Shown here one piece after another: positions 1-6,496 of a stretch of DNA of 7,929 nt (its first letter is position 1; each line of letters starts with the position of its first letter). The DNA is from Agathobacter sp. GTDB taxonomy: Bacteria > Bacillota_A > Clostridia > Lachnospirales > Lachnospiraceae. The notes under the pieces were generated by a model that saw only the letters and a list, made by a program, of their open reading frames with translations, made no database searches and was not told the origin of the DNA. The stretch spans positions 1 through 7,929 of the forward strand of contig JAGBEZ010000093.1 in NCBI GenBank assembly GCA_017936725.1. Direction: 5' to 3'. A program made the position numbers and the translations under genes.

Positions 1-432
1 ATTACAGAACCAACACCTACATTCTCAGCATGCTTCGGTCAGGCATTCTTAGAATTACATCCTACAAAATATGCAGAAGAACTCGTTAAGAAAATGGAAG
101 AAAACGGCTCTAAAGCATACTTAGTAAACACAGGATGGAATGGTACTGGAAAACGTATCTCTATCAAAGATACTCGTGGTATCATCGATGCTATCCTTAA
201 TGGAGATATTGAAAAAGCAAATACAAAATCTATCCCATACTTCAACTTCGAAGTACCTACAGAACTTCCAGGCGTAGACACAGGTATCCTTGATCCTCGT
301 GATACATACGCAGATGCTTCTCAGTGGGAAGAAAAAGCAAAAGACCTTGCTGGACGTTTCGTTAAGAACTTTGCTAAATACGAAGGAAACGAAGCTGGTA
401 AAGCACTTGTTTCTGCAGGTCCACAGCTTTAA
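1..432 (+). CDS. pckA: Phosphoenolpyruvate carboxykinase (ATP), C-terminal part
   Basis: The first base of the window is already inside this gene; 143 codons remain before TAA at 430-432. PckA interconverts oxaloacetate + ATP and phosphoenolpyruvate + CO2 + ADP in the cytosol, for gluconeogenesis or, in many anaerobes, for CO2-fixing fermentation to succinate. The fragment begins [13 protein letters not shown] and continues with [19 protein letters not shown] (fragment residues 41-59). From memory this matches E. coli PckA closely, with fragment Arg52 and Thr58 at the places of the nucleotide-contacting Arg449 and Thr455. The later segment [18 protein letters not shown] and the end ALVSAGPQL are also typical of the ATP-dependent family and not of the GTP-dependent one. 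The full protein is usually about 530-540 residues, so roughly 395 lie upstream of the window. No damage is visible. A strong terminator follows after 32 bases, so the gene ends its transcription unit. Confidence 0.96.
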   Translation: MTEPTPTFSACFGQAFLELHPTKYAEELVKKMEENGSKAYLVNTGWNGTGKRISIKDTRGIIDAILNGDIEKANTKSIPYFNFEVPTELPGVDTGILDPRDTYADASQWEEKAKDLAGRFVKNFAKYEGNEAGKALVSAGPQL

Positions 433-464
433 TATTTGAAATTAAAATCAAATAAGAGAATTAC

Positions 465-501
465 AAAAGCGAGAACTATGTTTACATAGGTCTCGCTTTT
501 T
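465..501 (+). terminator. Intrinsic terminator of pckA
   Basis: A perfect 10-bp stem (465-474 AAAAGCGAGA with 491-500 TCTCGCTTTT) continues past one A-G mismatch into 5 more pairs (476-480 with 485-489), with a TTTA loop at 481-484. The 3' arm ends in five Ts (497-501). It lies 32 bases after the pckA stop codon. The A-rich 5' flank would also allow weak function on the other strand, but no gene points in from that side. Confidence 0.92.
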
Positions 502-532
502 AAATCATAAAAAATATGTATAGATTTACCAA

Positions 533-561
533 TTGAATTTGAATACATAATCAAGTATAAT
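533..561 (+). promoter_or_regulatory. Sigma-A-type promoter for the noncoding RNA
   Basis: TTGAAT at 533-538 and a perfect TATAAT at 556-561 are separated by 17 bases, the ideal housekeeping spacing. Transcription would begin near 568, about 50 bases before the closing helix of the RNA at 618-803. It is the only good housekeeping promoter pair I found between the pckA terminator and that RNA. If it is used, either the primary transcript has a 5' leader that is processed off, or a second start lies nearer to 618. Confidence 0.6.
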
Positions 562-596
562 AAATCTAGCAAAAGAGAAAAGGGTTTTTACAAATC

Positions 597-621
597 ACAA
601 AAGATAAGTTACAAAAGATAA
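597..621 (+). repeat. Two tandem copies of ACAAAAGATAA upstream of the ncRNA
   Basis: The 11-mer ACAAAAGATAA occurs at 597-607 and again at 611-621, 14 bases apart, as near-identical units (ACAAAAGATAAGTT then ACAAAAGATAATTG). The second copy runs into the 5' arm of the closing helix of the ncRNA. A third copy lies on the far side of that RNA at 809-819. The A-rich sequence is simple but identical over 11 bases in all three copies. The role is unknown. Confidence 0.6.
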
Positions 622-803
622 TTGCCTGGAATGTGCGACAATCCTATATATTTAGAACCTACATCACTTTGAACGGGATTCCTATATGAACTGCCGGATG
701 TCAGGCCGCCTCGTACCAGTGGAAGGCAGAACGCAGACTGCGGTTACCCACCTAGCATTTGCTAGGCGTCTAAATTGTAGGAACCGGCATTTCGGGTAAT
801 TAT
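618..803 (+). ncRNA. ssrS: Structured noncoding RNA, probably 6S RNA
   Basis: There is no ORF here, but the ends pair: 618-634 with 787-803 form 17 consecutive pairs including four G-U. A second helix, CCTACA 658-663 with TGTAGG 776-781, lies inside. Farther in are CTGCC 691-695 with GGCAG 725-729 and two small hairpins, 732-742 (CGCA/TGCG) and 751-766 (CCTAGC/GCTAGG). The result is a long rod of about 186 nt with a large open centre and a small hairpin in the 3' strand of that centre. This is the architecture described for 6S RNA, which mimics an open promoter and binds sigma-A RNA polymerase in stationary phase. The unpaired core also looks to me like 6S RNA of Lachnospiraceae, but that is from memory. 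A promoter upstream and a terminator at 840-867 support an independent RNA gene. It may instead be another Clostridial structured RNA. I am confident that it is structured RNA and moderately confident of the 6S name. The mature ends are estimates. Confidence 0.65.
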
Positions 804-808
804 ACAAT

Positions 809-819
809 ACAAAAGATAA
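809..819 (+). repeat. Third copy of ACAAAAGATAA, downstream of the ncRNA
   Basis: This copy is identical to the 11-mers at 597-607 and 611-621 and in the same orientation. It begins 5 bases after the 3' end of the ncRNA closing helix. It continues AATTAC, close to the GTTAC that follows copy one. Together the copies bracket the RNA as direct repeats. Confidence 0.55.
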
Positions 820-839
820 ATTACATATTTACTTAAGAG

Positions 840-867
840 AAGGAGTTGCTTTATAGCAACTCCTTTT
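840..867 (+). terminator. Intrinsic terminator between ncRNA and spoIID-like gene
   Basis: A perfect 11-bp stem (840-850 AAGGAGTTGCT with 855-865 AGCAACTCCTT) has a TTAT loop and a short T run (864-867), then GTGATTT. It probably ends the ncRNA transcript. It also sits only 30 bases before the start codon at 898, so a promoter upstream of it could drive the next gene only by read-through. Its 5' arm contains AAGGAG, which resembles a ribosome binding site but has no start codon at the right distance. Confidence 0.85.
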
Positions 868-897
868 GTGATTTCATAAAAAGGAATGGAATTGGAT

Positions 898-2562
898 ATG
901 AAGGGGTTCTTTAAGAAAAAAATAACAATTATAATTTTACTGCTTACAATAATAAGTCTTATTTTTACTGGAATAATTCTGATGAAAATGATAAAAGATA
1001 CTGAGAAAAAAGAGCAAAGAGTGTGGTTTTTTGAGGAGTCAATACAAACAGGAAAACCCGTAGTTTTAAAAAATGCTTATATTATTTCAAATGAAGGGAA
1101 TAAACTTAACTTTTTATATGACTATAAGACATATGAAGTAGAAGGCTGCATGACACAACAACATACCGGGATAGCGGATATACATATTGATGGAGAGAAA
1201 ATATCAAAGGTGTCGATAAAACCGGATTATGTAGAAGGGGTATTACAATCTTATACAGATGGTGAAGTGGTGCTCAAGGAGCATGGTACAGAGCAAAAAA
1301 ACACTTCACTGCCAATTTATCAATTCGTAGATGGACAAGTGAAGCAAAAAGAATGGACGCAGATGATTCTTGGAGTATCAAATATCCAATGCGTTAAAGA
1401 AAATGGAGTGGTATGTGGGATTATATTACAGGAAGATGTAGTTCCAACGGATATTAGAGTGCTTATGAAAAATGGGAATGACATTTTTCATCCACAACTT
1501 TATATAAAAAAACAATCAGATGGAACAATTGTAAATATAAATCAATACATGGGAGAAGCGGGTATTTTATCCTATACGATAGAAGATGCAAAGGGATTAG
1601 TAGTTTGTGATAGTAAGGGTAATGCATTAGAAGAGGTATTTGAAGGAAAGCTACACTTTCATATGGAGCCAAGCGGTATTGTGATGGTGAATGAACTTCC
1701 AATGGAAACCTATTTAAAATATGTTTTGCCTTCAGAGATGCCAAAGAATTTTGGCGAGGAAGCATTAAAAGCGCAGGCGGTATGCGCCAGAACCTATGCT
1801 TATGTGCATATGAATAACCAAACGTATGCAAAATATGGTGCAAATATTGATGACACAACAACTTTTCAGGCATATCATAATACCTATCGTACCAATGAGA
1901 CAGATGAGGCAGTGGATGCTACGATAGGAGAGGTCGCAACTTGTAATGGAGAATTGATTTCCTGCTATTATTTTTCCACGAGTCCAGGAGTGACGAATAA
2001 TACAACATCCTGGGGCGGAGGTACAAGTGAATATATCGCATGTGCTGGATTTGAATTCTCGGAAGGTCTCGATTTAACAAAGGATACTGATTTTTCCAGA
2101 TTTATGTCACAACAGGTTATGTCTTATGATGCAGTATCGAATTATTACAGATGGAAAGCAGTATTAGATATCTCTACTGTTAGTGACAAAGAAAAAGGTG
2201 CATTGAAATCATTAACTGTAAAGTCGAGAAATGAAGCAGGATATGTCACTAAAATGGAAGTTGTTTATGAAAACACGACAGATGTTTTGCAGAAAGAAAA
2301 TGAGATTCGAAAGATATTAGGAAAATACTTACAGGAAGTGATTTTACAAAATGAAGAGGTACGAACGGACCTTACGATGTTACCAAGTGCTTGTTTTGAA
2401 ATTTTAGTAAACGCGGATGGACAAATCGTGCTCCGTGGCGGAGGCAACGGTCATGGAATTGGAATGAGCCAGTATGGAGCAAGAGGTATGGCTGAAAAAG
2501 GATATAATTACAAAGAAATTTTAGATTATTATTATCAAAACGTTGTTGTTAAGAAGTTGTAG
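898..2562 (+). CDS. SpoIID/LytB-domain membrane protein (SpoIID-like)
   Basis: SpoIID proteins are lytic transglycosylases that cut denuded peptidoglycan glycan strands during spore engulfment, working with SpoIIP and SpoIIM at the mother-cell membrane. From M1 at 898 the protein has 554 residues. It shows a Lys-rich start, one membrane anchor at about 9-30, an unrecognised extracytoplasmic region to about 225, then a SpoIID domain. The domain carries VLPSEMP with the expected catalytic Glu at 280, EALKAQAVCARTYAY, CYYFSTSPGVTNNTTSWGGG (356-375) and the C-terminal GGGNGHGIGMSQYGARGMA around His519. ATG 898 is preferred over the in-frame ATG 886 because AAGGA (881-885) touches 886, which is too close; its 12-base distance to 898 is longish but workable. 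It is far longer than B. subtilis SpoIID (about 343 residues), the excess lying before the domain. It could be true SpoIID or a paralogue such as a LytB-type amidase enhancer. Codons look more A+T-rich than in pheST. Confidence 0.88.
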   Translation: MKGFFKKKITIIILLLTIISLIFTGIILMKMIKDTEKKEQRVWFFEESIQTGKPVVLKNAYIISNEGNKLNFLYDYKTYEVEGCMTQQHTGIADIHIDGEKISKVSIKPDYVEGVLQSYTDGEVVLKEHGTEQKNTSLPIYQFVDGQVKQKEWTQMILGVSNIQCVKENGVVCGIILQEDVVPTDIRVLMKNGNDIFHPQLYIKKQSDGTIVNINQYMGEAGILSYTIEDAKGLVVCDSKGNALEEVFEGKLHFHMEPSGIVMVNELPMETYLKYVLPSEMPKNFGEEALKAQAVCARTYAYVHMNNQTYAKYGANIDDTTTFQAYHNTYRTNETDEAVDATIGEVATCNGELISCYYFSTSPGVTNNTTSWGGGTSEYIACAGFEFSEGLDLTKDTDFSRFMSQQVMSYDAVSNYYRWKAVLDISTVSDKEKGALKSLTVKSRNEAGYVTKMEVVYENTTDVLQKENEIRKILGKYLQEVILQNEEVRTDLTMLPSACFEILVNADGQIVLRGGGNGHGIGMSQYGARGMAEKGYNYKEILDYYYQNVVVKKL

Positions 2563-2594
2563 AAAGTTTTGTAAGGATTAGGTGCAAAATTTAC

Positions 2595-2623
2595 TTGAAG
2601 TTTATGGATTGATGTGTTAATAT
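2595..2623 (+). promoter_or_regulatory. Extended -10 promoter for the pheST T-box transcript
   Basis: TTGAAG (2595-2600) and TAATAT (2618-2623) are 17 bases apart, and TGT at 2615-2617 supplies the TGn extension just before the -10 element. The predicted start is near 2630, which gives a leader of about 280 nt to the T-box terminator, a usual size for this riboswitch class. No convincing terminator separates it from the spoIID-like gene, so some read-through from that gene is possible. Confidence 0.6.
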
Positions 2624-2629
2624 TACCTA

Positions 2630-2911
2630 AGATTTTGAAAAGAAAAAGGCTATGAATGTGTTAAGTAAGTGATAATTATTCTTTCAGAGAGAGAAGACCA
2701 CCGGCTGTAAGTTTTCTTAAGCACTGATTATTTACCGAATTTCCCACAGGAGCTGCTTGGATGAAGTTTTATAATAGTTCAAGACGTGTCACTGCACGTT
2801 ACGCAGTCAATGAGAGTCTGGATTTTGTTATTTCGTAAGCAAAATTCGGGAATCAGGGTGGTATCGCGGATTTCTATTCGTCCCTTTAGTTTTAAAGGGA
2901 CGATTTTTTTT
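2630..2911 (+). promoter_or_regulatory. T-box leader (tRNA-Phe sensing) controlling pheST
   Basis: T-box leaders bind a tRNA by codon-anticodon pairing and by its free 3' end; uncharged tRNA stabilises an antiterminator and lets transcription continue. Visible parts, in order: K-turn halves ATGA (2652-2655) and GGAGC (2750-2754); the specifier-loop AGTA (2664-2667); an apical GGCTG (2703-2707) fitting the GNUG motif; the specifier TTC (2741-2743), which reads Phe and matches the downstream genes; a stem III-like hairpin ACTGC/GCAGT (2791-2807) followed by CAATGAG; and the T-box AGGGTGGTATCGCG (2855-2868). In the antiterminator AGGG (2855-2858) pairs with CCCT (2882-2885) and GCG (2866-2868) pairs with CGT (2879-2881). 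The bulge TGGT suits a tRNA ending ACCA. Two oddities: the bulge is UGGUAUC in place of the usual UGGNACC, and the base after the specifier is C where a purine is usual. The 5' end is set from the predicted promoter. Confidence 0.93.
2879..2911 (+). terminator. T-box regulated terminator
   Basis: A perfect 10-bp stem (2879-2888 CGTCCCTTTA with 2893-2902 TAAAGGGACG) and a GTTT loop are followed by A and eight Ts (2904-2911). The 5' arm is the same sequence that pairs with the T-box in the antiterminator, so the two structures exclude each other. This is the off state when tRNA-Phe is charged. Confidence 0.95.
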
Positions 2912-2962
2912 ATGCCTTTAAAACAAACCAACGATAATATTTATAGTAAAGGAGCACATGCA

Positions 2963-3991
2963 ATGAACGCAAATTTAGAAGCAATTAAGCAGGAAATTAT
3001 TGCAGGAGCAGAAGGGCTTAGCTCTTCCAAAGAAGTGTATGAATTCAAGAAATTATTCTTGGATGGAAAGACTGGTAAAATCGGTCTTTTAATGAAAGAG
3101 ATGAAAAACATCCCTAACGAAGAAAAAGCAGCTTATGGTAAAGGTGTAAATGAGTTAAAGGCTTGGGCTTTGGAATATCTTGGACAGATTGACGAACAGA
3201 TGAAAGCCAAAGAATTACAGGCTCGCTATGAAGCGGAAAAAATTGATATCACATTACCAGCGGAAATGACCGAAGAAGGTAATTTACATCCTATTACATT
3301 GGTTCGTAACGAAATTATTGATATTTTCGCAGGAATGGGCTTTGAAATTTTCGAAGGACCAGAAATCGAAACGGATTACTACAACTTTACAGCATTAAAT
3401 ACTCCACAGGATCACCCGGCGAGAGATATGCAGGATACGTTCTACTTATCTCCAGAGTTCTTGCTTAGAACACAGACATCCGCTGGACAGATTCATGTAA
3501 TGGAAAAGAAACAGCCACCTATCAAGATTTTATCTCCTGGTAAGGTATTCCGTTCGGATGATGATGCGACACATTCTCCAATGTTCACACAGATGGAAGG
3601 TCTTGTAGTAGACAAAGGCATTACACTTTGTGACTTACAGGGTATGTTAGATGAATTTGTAAAGAAAATTTACGGAGAAGGAACCAAGACACGTCTTCGT
3701 CCTTCGTACTTCCCATTTACAGAACCATCCGTAGAAGTAGACTGTAGCTGTTTTGAATGTGGTGGAAAAGGCTGTAAGCTTTGTAAAGGAACAGGCTGGA
3801 TAGAAATCCTTGGTGCAGGTATCGTAAACAACCACGTATTAGAAAATTGTGGCGTTGACCCTAACGAATACAGCGGACTTGCATTTGGTATCGGTATTGA
3901 ACGTACAGCAATGCTCAAATACGGTATCAATAACATCAAGATGTTATTCGAATCAGACGTTAAAGTATTAGGTCAGCTAAATGACAAATAA
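2963..3991 (+). CDS. pheS: Phenylalanyl-tRNA synthetase alpha subunit
   Basis: PheS is the catalytic class II subunit of the cytosolic (alpha-beta)2 enzyme that charges tRNA-Phe. The start is ATG 2963: AAAGGAG (2948-2954) lies 8 bases before it and it gives 342 residues, the normal size. The reading frame stays open upstream to an ATG at 2786, but that stretch is the T-box and terminator, so the longer form is rejected. The N-terminal ~95 residues look like the helical tRNA-binding arm. The catalytic core has [11 protein letters not shown] (132-142), motif 2 [18 protein letters not shown] (196-213), [12 protein letters not shown] and motif 3 [11 protein letters not shown] (307-317, Arg314). 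A cysteine-rich insert carries C261, C263, C266, C271 and C274 (CxCxxCxxxxCxxC); related Firmicute PheS proteins have a similar CxxC pair arrangement that may bind zinc. pheT follows after 16 bases. Expression should depend on the T-box. Confidence 0.98.
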   Translation: MNANLEAIKQEIIAGAEGLSSSKEVYEFKKLFLDGKTGKIGLLMKEMKNIPNEEKAAYGKGVNELKAWALEYLGQIDEQMKAKELQARYEAEKIDITLPAEMTEEGNLHPITLVRNEIIDIFAGMGFEIFEGPEIETDYYNFTALNTPQDHPARDMQDTFYLSPEFLLRTQTSAGQIHVMEKKQPPIKILSPGKVFRSDDDATHSPMFTQMEGLVVDKGITLCDLQGMLDEFVKKIYGEGTKTRLRPSYFPFTEPSVEVDCSCFECGGKGCKLCKGTGWIEILGAGIVNNHVLENCGVDPNEYSGLAFGIGIERTAMLKYGINNIKMLFESDVKVLGQLNDK

Positions 3992-4007
3992 TTGGAGGTA
4001 AATAGAT

Positions 4008-6428
4008 ATGATAGCACCATTAAGTTGGTTAAAAGATTATGTAGATATCGACATTACACCACAGGAATTACAGGATAAATTATTCTCATGTGGTTTTGAA
4101 GTCGAAGAATTATATGAAGTAGGAAAAGATATTAGCAAAGTAGTAGTAGGTCTTGTATTAGAATGCGAACCTATTCCAGACACACATCTTCACGTATGTC
4201 AGGTAGACTGTGGCGAACATGGAACCTTCCAGATTTGCTGTGGTGCAGACAACGTAAAGGCTGGCGGAAAATACCCAGTTGCTTTAGTAGGAGCAAGTGT
4301 TTATGCAACAGCAAAAGATCATAAGACCGTAGAAGGTGTTATGACCATCGGGAAGGGCAAACTTCGTGGCGTAGAATCACACGGTATGCTTTGTTCCGGT
4401 GTAGAACTTGGTGTAAATGAAAACATGTATCCAGGTGCAGAATACAACGGACTCTTGGTATTTCCAGAAGATACACCTGTAGGTGTAGATGTAAAACCAA
4501 TTCTTGGCTTAGATGACTGGATTTTTGATATTGGTATCACTGCAAACCGTCCAGACTGTCAGAGCATCGTAGGTATTGCTAGAGAAATCGCTGCAGTACT
4601 TGAAAAACCGTTCAAGGCTCCAGCACTTGATTATACAGCAGATGATGCAACGATTGAAAATTTCAAAGTAACGGTAGATTGTCCAGATATTTGCCACAGA
4701 TATAGTGCGCACTATATTCATGATGTAAAAATCGAAGAGTCTCCACTTTGGATGAAGAGAAGATTAAACCTCGTAGGTATCAATGCGATTTCAAACATCG
4801 TAGATATCACAAACTATATTTTAAAAGAACTTGGACAGCCAATGCATGCCTTTGATTACACTACATTAGAAGGTGATGCAATCCATGTACGTCGTGCGGC
4901 GGAAGGCGAAAAAATCGTTACCTTAGATGAAGATGAACTTACACTTACCACAGAAAACATGCTGATCTGTGATGGTGTAAAACCAGTAGCTTTAGCTGGC
5001 GTTATGGGTGGATTAAACTCAGAAATCAAAGATACTACATCAACTGTATTGTTTGAATCTGCTAAATTTGCCCGCGACAATATCCGTCGCACTTCCAGAG
5101 CTGTAGGAAAATCATCTGATTCATCCGCTCGTTACGCAAAAGGTGTTGATGAATACTCTACAGTAATGGCTTTAAAACGTGCTTGTCATTTAATCGAAGA
5201 ATTAAATTGCGGTAAAGTTGGTGCATTACATGTGGACGTAAATACTGGAAACAGCGTAGAGCCACGAGAAATGTCTGTAAGCATCGAAAAAGTAAATGCC
5301 GTACTTGGTATTACAGTTCCTACAGAAGATATTATCCGCATCATGACAAACCTTTGTTTCGAACCAAAGGTTGACGGAGACACACTTACTATTTCAGTTC
5401 CAGCATATCGTGAAGATATGGAAGGATATCAGGATGTAGCAGAAGAAGTTATCCGTATGTATGGCTATGAACATATCATACCAACCTTCCTTGCTACAGC
5501 AACCGTAACTTCTGGTGGAGAAACAGTTGAACAGAAGACAGAAATGAGACTCAAAAAAGCACTTTGTGCAACAGGAGCACATGAATGTATTCATTATTCC
5601 TTCTTCTCACCTTCTGACCTTGATTTATTACGTTTACCAGAAGATGCTCCAGAACGTCATGCAATCCGTATTATGAATCCGCTGAGTGAAGAAATCTCTA
5701 TCATGAGGACCACACTTGCGGCTTCTATGATTCATGCAGTAGAACGTAACCAGAAGAGAGCAAACTTAAGCGGAAGACTTTACGAAGTAGCAAAGAAGTT
5801 TATTGCAAAAGAGCTTCCTCTTGTAGAATATCCAGAAGAACGTCAGACACTTTGTGTAACTGTATTTGGTGAAAACGAAAGCTTCTATACATTAAAAGGA
5901 ATTGCTGAAACGGTAGCAAAGACTTTGCATGTAACATTTGAATATGCACCAACAACAAAGACCTTCTTACATCCATTCCAGACAGCAAGCATTAGCTGTG
6001 ATGGAGAAGAAATCGGTTATCTTGGTACGCTTTCTTACGAAGTTATGGATGAATGTGACATGCGTGTGCCAATGTACTTAATGGAAATTGACTTAGAAGC
6101 ACTTTCTAAGTACTATGGTAAAAAAGCAATGTTTACACCACTTCCAAAGTTCCCAGAAGAACAACGTGACTTAGCTATCGTAGTAGATAAGGAAGTTTCT
6201 TGTGGCGAAATTGAAAAAGTAATGAAAGAGGCATGTAAATATATTACAAGCATCAAATTATTTGATATTTTTGAAGGGGCACAGATTGGAGAAGGTAAAA
6301 AGAGTATGGCATTCACCGTGCTTTTCACTCCAAAGGACGAAGCCTTTGGCCCAGAATCCGTAGATGGATTTGTAAAGAAGATTTTGAAACAACTTGGTAA
6401 GAATTTGGGTGCAGAATTACGTAGTTAA
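4008..6428 (+). CDS. pheT: Phenylalanyl-tRNA synthetase beta subunit
   Basis: PheT is the large subunit that binds tRNA-Phe and edits mischarged Tyr-tRNA-Phe. The protein has 806 residues, the usual length. Domains in order: N-terminal strand region MIAPLSWLKDYVDI; EMAP-type OB-fold tRNA-binding domain at about 40-150 (including GKLRGVESHGMLCSGVELG); B3/B4 editing domain at about 213-390 with SNIVDITNYILKELGQPMHAFD; B5 domain at about 422-490 with the acidic Mg-site pattern EDMEGYQDVAEEVIRMYGY; a catalytic-like core lacking enzyme activity; and a C-terminal ferredoxin-fold anticodon-binding (FDX-ACB) domain at about 712-806, with KFPEEQRDLAIVVD and AFTVLFTPKDEAFG. GGAGG at 3994-3998 lies 9 bases before the start. 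It is cotranscribed with pheS (16-base gap). No truncation or unusual residue stood out. Confidence 0.98.
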   Translation: MIAPLSWLKDYVDIDITPQELQDKLFSCGFEVEELYEVGKDISKVVVGLVLECEPIPDTHLHVCQVDCGEHGTFQICCGADNVKAGGKYPVALVGASVYATAKDHKTVEGVMTIGKGKLRGVESHGMLCSGVELGVNENMYPGAEYNGLLVFPEDTPVGVDVKPILGLDDWIFDIGITANRPDCQSIVGIAREIAAVLEKPFKAPALDYTADDATIENFKVTVDCPDICHRYSAHYIHDVKIEESPLWMKRRLNLVGINAISNIVDITNYILKELGQPMHAFDYTTLEGDAIHVRRAAEGEKIVTLDEDELTLTTENMLICDGVKPVALAGVMGGLNSEIKDTTSTVLFESAKFARDNIRRTSRAVGKSSDSSARYAKGVDEYSTVMALKRACHLIEELNCGKVGALHVDVNTGNSVEPREMSVSIEKVNAVLGITVPTEDIIRIMTNLCFEPKVDGDTLTISVPAYREDMEGYQDVAEEVIRMYGYEHIIPTFLATATVTSGGETVEQKTEMRLKKALCATGAHECIHYSFFSPSDLDLLRLPEDAPERHAIRIMNPLSEEISIMRTTLAASMIHAVERNQKRANLSGRLYEVAKKFIAKELPLVEYPEERQTLCVTVFGENESFYTLKGIAETVAKTLHVTFEYAPTTKTFLHPFQTASISCDGEEIGYLGTLSYEVMDECDMRVPMYLMEIDLEALSKYYGKKAMFTPLPKFPEEQRDLAIVVDKEVSCGEIEKVMKEACKYITSIKLFDIFEGAQIGEGKKSMAFTVLFTPKDEAFGPESVDGFVKKILKQLGKNLGAELRS

Positions 6429-6450
6429 TTATATTTTAGAAACAGAAGAA

Positions 6451-6477
6451 CTTCCTGCGGTTTACCGCAGGGAGTTT
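6451..6477 (+). terminator. Hairpin between pheT and queA, probable weak terminator
   Basis: A 10-bp stem (6451-6460 CTTCCTGCGG with 6465-6474 CCGCAGGGAG, one G-U) has a TTTA loop. Only three Ts follow (6475-6477), then GACTGCG, so termination should be partial at best. It starts 23 bases after the pheT stop codon and ends 20 bases before the queA start codon. It could mark the end of pheST, adjust queA-aroA expression downward, or stabilise the 3' end of the pheST message. Confidence 0.5.
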
Positions 6478-6496
6478 GACTGCGTTATGGAGAATT

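Noticed and set aside
851..880. Sigma-E-like elements TTATA and CATAAA before the spoIID-like gene
   Set aside because: The spacing is long, and transcription would begin after the ribosome site at 881-885, so this cannot produce a normally translated message.
886..897. Start of the spoIID-like gene at ATG 886
   Set aside because: The only ribosome-site-like sequence (AAGGA 881-885) touches the ATG, so ATG 898, in the same frame, is more likely. The difference is four residues.
1463..1873. 136-codon open frame on the minus strand inside the spoIID-like gene
   Set aside because: It overlaps a well-conserved gene, has no ribosome site I can see, and the protein resembles no family. It and the other minus-strand open frames are shadows.
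2565..2595. Possible terminator after the spoIID-like gene (AAGTTTTG with CAAAATTT)
   Set aside because: The stem is all A-T and G-U apart from one pair, the loop is long, and no T run follows.
2786..2962. 59-residue N-terminal extension of pheS from the in-frame ATG at 2786
   Set aside because: This stretch is the T-box stem III, antiterminator and terminator. The start at 2963 has a good ribosome site and gives the family length.
6405..6435. Possible queA promoter TTGGGT-N19-TATATT inside the pheT end
   Set aside because: The -35 element is poor and the 19-base spacing is long, and any transcript would still have to pass the hairpin. Too weak to list.
6476..6496. TTG start for queA at 6476
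   Set aside because: It lies directly against the hairpin 6451-6474, lacks a ribosome site, and the family similarity begins after ATG 6497.
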